From positions 1,240,001-1,304,000 of the forward strand of contig NC_013441.1 in NCBI RefSeq assembly GCF_000024785.1: DNA of 64,000 nucleotides. Direction: 5' to 3'. The number at the start of each line of letters is the position of its first letter. The stretch's first letter is position 1. Positions 62,132 through 64,000 of this stretch are shown in pieces. The notes beneath the pieces were generated by a model that saw nothing but the letters and a program-made list of their open reading frames with translations, was not told the origin of the DNA and did not search any database. The DNA comes from Gordonia bronchialis DSM 43247. GTDB lineage: Bacteria > Actinomycetota > Actinomycetes > Mycobacteriales > Mycobacteriaceae. The translations under genes and the position numbers were made by a program.

Positions 62132-62206
62132 GTCCCTGGACGATCCGACGATGTTGGTTCGGCCGGACGATAGGCGAATCGCGGTCACTGCCGGTTTACT
62201 GGAACG

Positions 62207-64000
62207 ATGCCGAACCCTGGGCGTGGCTCGTCCGACGACCCCGCCGACGATCCGCAGGAATCCCCGACGGTCATCGAACCGGTCGCTGACCCGACGGTGA
62301 TCCCCGGACACCCACCGGCCGACGAGTCGCCCACGGTCTACGAACCCATCGACCGGCTGTCGTTGCGCAAGTCGATGCAGAACCCCACCGAGCAGGTGGC
62401 GCCGCCCACGTCGGCGGGACCCACGTCGGTTGGACCTCCAGCTGTGGAACACACCTCGCTGGGCCCGGCTGCGCCTTATCGGGCCACCCAGGTGAACCCG
62501 TCGACACCGATCCCGGCCCTCGGCCCCTTGCCGGCCGGACCCCAACCGGCCGGACCCCCACCGGCCGGACCCCCGTACGGTCCGCCGCCGGGGATGCCAC
62601 CCGGATACCAGGGCGGCCCGCCGATGCCGCCCGCCCCACCGCGCCGGAAGCGTTCGCGGGCCCCATGGATCGTGTCCGGTGTGGTCCTGGTTCTCGTCGC
62701 CGCACTCGTCGCCGGGGGCGTGGTGTGGTGGCAGCATCGCTCATCCGACGACGATCAGCCGGCGCTGCTCGCGGGGCAGCTCACGGGGTCGTATCCGACG
62801 GCGCCGAGCGCACCGCAGTGGACGGTGAAGCCCAGCGACTTCGGCGGCGACCGGTTCGTGTCACCCCTGCCGTGGGACAAGCAGTACCAGAGGCCCGGTG
62901 CTATCCACGACGACACCACGCTTGTGACGCTGGTCGGCGACAGTTCGACGGGGTATGCCGACCTGAACCCGCTCGTGGGCGTCAACACACACACCGGTCG
63001 GCACTGGACATTCGGCAAGCGTGTCGCACAGTGCGCCGACACGGTGGCCGACAACGCGGTCGCATGTGCCGACACCAGCACCGTTTACGTCATCGACGTG
63101 CGCACCGGCGAGAGTACGACGACGATGCCGCTTCCGTCCGGCGGATTTGGATTGGCGTTCAACGGGTCTGCGGTGTTCACGCGATCCTTCCTCGAAGGCC
63201 ACAACTCGGTGGTCATCTCGAAGCTCTCGCCGACCGGTACACAGTGGCAGCGTGAGGTGGCCGTTCCCGAACCCCTGCCGTCGGGCGACTCGTCGGGGTT
63301 CACCGCCACCAAGCACCTCGTGGCGACCGGCAGCGGCACTGTCGTTGTCGTTTCCGCCGACGACGGTCGCACGATTCTCGCGAAACCCGGCCGGGCCGAC
63401 ATAGGGAAGCTGCCCGACGGTTCGATGACCGTCATCACCGGGAACACCGACGGTGGAAACCCGACCGACGGACCGGTTGTGCATGTTCGACCCGACGGCA
63501 CCACCCAAAGCCTTGGTGGCAAGACGTTTTCCGTTCCCGGAGTGGTGACCACCGGACAGCGCGATCGCATCATGGTCGGCCGGTCCTACACGTCCGTGAA
63601 TGACGGTACGGCCGTGTGGTCGGTCCAGAGCGACAACGAGTACGCCTCGCCCGAGGTCTATGTCGCCGACGATCGTGAGGTCGTGGTCTCCGGCCTCGGC
63701 AACGGGTCCCTGGGTGCCGTCGACACCGCCAACGGCCGGGTCATCTGGACCGCGTCGGACGTCGGCGAGGTCGTGACGGACGGCGAACACCTCATCGGCG
63801 CGTCGACCGACGGGGGACTCACCGCCATCGATCTCGAGACCGGTTCACGGCTGTGGTCGGTGGACGCCGCCACTCTGGGGAACCGGGCCATCGGCGGGCA
63901 GTCCACGCCGTCGGCGCCGCAGGTCCTGGTCGGCGGCGGAACCCTGGCGACGTTTACTGCCGCCACTATCACCGCCTTCGCCCCCACCGGCCCCCGCGCC
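62207..64000 (+). CDS. Membrane-anchored PQQ-type beta-propeller protein, 3' end off-window
   Basis: The frame from ATG 62207 stays open to the window edge (598 codons). About 150 cytosolic residues with Pro-rich repeats (AGPQPAGPPPAGPPYGPPP) lead to one membrane helix (SGVVLVLVAALVAGGVVWW). An exported ~430-residue domain follows with PQQ/YVTN-like repeats (GVNTHTGRHWTFG, VIDVRTGESTTTMPL, AVDTANGRVIWTASD, AIDLETGSRLWSVDA). The layout resembles extracellular beta-propeller scaffolds or BamB-like proteins. Function unknown; no kinase domain is seen. Confidence 0.75.
   Translation, partial: MPNPGRGSSDDPADDPQESPTVIEPVADPTVIPGHPPADESPTVYEPIDRLSLRKSMQNPTEQVAPPTSAGPTSVGPPAVEHTSLGPAAPYRATQVNPSTPIPALGPLPAGPQPAGPPPAGPPYGPPPGMPPGYQGGPPMPPAPPRRKRSRAPWIVSGVVLVLVAALVAGGVVWWQHRSSDDDQPALLAGQLTGSYPTAPSAPQWTVKPSDFGGDRFVSPLPWDKQYQRPGAIHDDTTLVTLVGDSSTGYADLNPLVGVNTHTGRHWTFGKRVAQCADTVADNAVACADTSTVYVIDVRTGESTTTMPLPSGGFGLAFNGSAVFTRSFLEGHNSVVISKLSPTGTQWQREVAVPEPLPSGDSSGFTATKHLVATGSGTVVVVSADDGRTILAKPGRADIGKLPDGSMTVITGNTDGGNPTDGPVVHVRPDGTTQSLGGKTFSVPGVVTTGQRDRIMVGRSYTSVNDGTAVWSVQSDNEYASPEVYVADDREVVVSGLGNGSLGAVDTANGRVIWTASDVGEVVTDGEHLIGASTDGGLTAIDLETGSRLWSVDAATLGNRAIGGQSTPSAPQVLVGGGTLATFTAATITAFAPTGPRA

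Overview
The window is high-GC actinobacterial DNA. Three things point to a mycolic-acid actinomycete (Mycobacteriales), with Gordonia or a close relative as my best guess: an mce lipid-import operon, an rpfA gene under a c-di-AMP riboswitch, and gene order matching the M. tuberculosis stretch dapC - ercc3 - Rv0862c - Rv0863 - moaC2 - mog - moaE2 - rpfA - moaD2 - moaA2 - Rv0870c - cspB - Rv0875c - Rv0876c - Rv0877. The genus is inferred from content and remembered gene order, not from a marker gene.

Layout. (1) 1-7305 is one end of an integrated mobile element at tRNA-Lys(TTT). It has a tyrosine integrase whose 3' end lies inside the tRNA, a Cro/CI-type repressor, a divergent excisionase-like HTH gene, four small cargo genes, a second HTH gene and a DUF3631-type ATPase gene. 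The ATPase gene is cut by an IS3 remnant, which is itself cut by an IS1634-family element running off the left edge. (2) 7386-8380 holds a membrane protein and a tRNA-Glu/Asp/Phe cluster. (3) 8567-11379 is a cassette with a WXG100-like putative type VII secretion substrate and duplicated lipoprotein/small-protein units. (4) 11460-18360 holds PPK2, a membrane protein, Nudix, YceI, a membrane adenylate cyclase, an SDR remnant, a secreted protein and an AlkB-like dioxygenase. (5) 18370-22210 is a TetR-BVMO-GMC oxidoreductase operon. (6) 22366-28448 holds an F420-type oxidoreductase, dapC, a Ser/Thr kinase and the XPB helicase. (7) 28548-38250 is a block absent from that position in M. tuberculosis: two DUF2236 genes, a TetR gene and a damaged mce operon (mceA remnant, mceB-F, mas fused to a yrbE fragment). 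(8) 38255-53567 is the conserved core: the XPB partner, a kinase with an RCC1-type extracellular propeller, a DsbA-like protein, molybdopterin genes, rpfA, cspB, an MFS protein and DUF3027. (9) 53576-64000 holds a sacsin/Hsp90-like ATPase, TetR-acyl-CoA dehydrogenase, hemerythrin, an MMPL transporter, PAP2 phosphatase and a PQQ-repeat membrane protein open at the right edge.

At least eight genes that otherwise look intact carry single frameshifts: PPK2, the 12.3 kb membrane gene, mceB, mceC, mas, the RCC1 kinase (two), MMPL and the SDR remnant. Several sit in runs of G. This may be sequence error, so functional loss of these genes should not be assumed. The truncations and fusions (IS pile-up, SDR remnant, mce/yrbE) cannot be explained by single-base errors.

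The strongest regulatory signals are a ydaO-type c-di-AMP riboswitch and a perfect CRP palindrome upstream of rpfA; triplicate 11-bp-spaced boxes shared by the hemerythrin and MMPL promoters; palindromic operators beside TetR genes; and a dispersed ~68-nt inverted-end repeat present twice.
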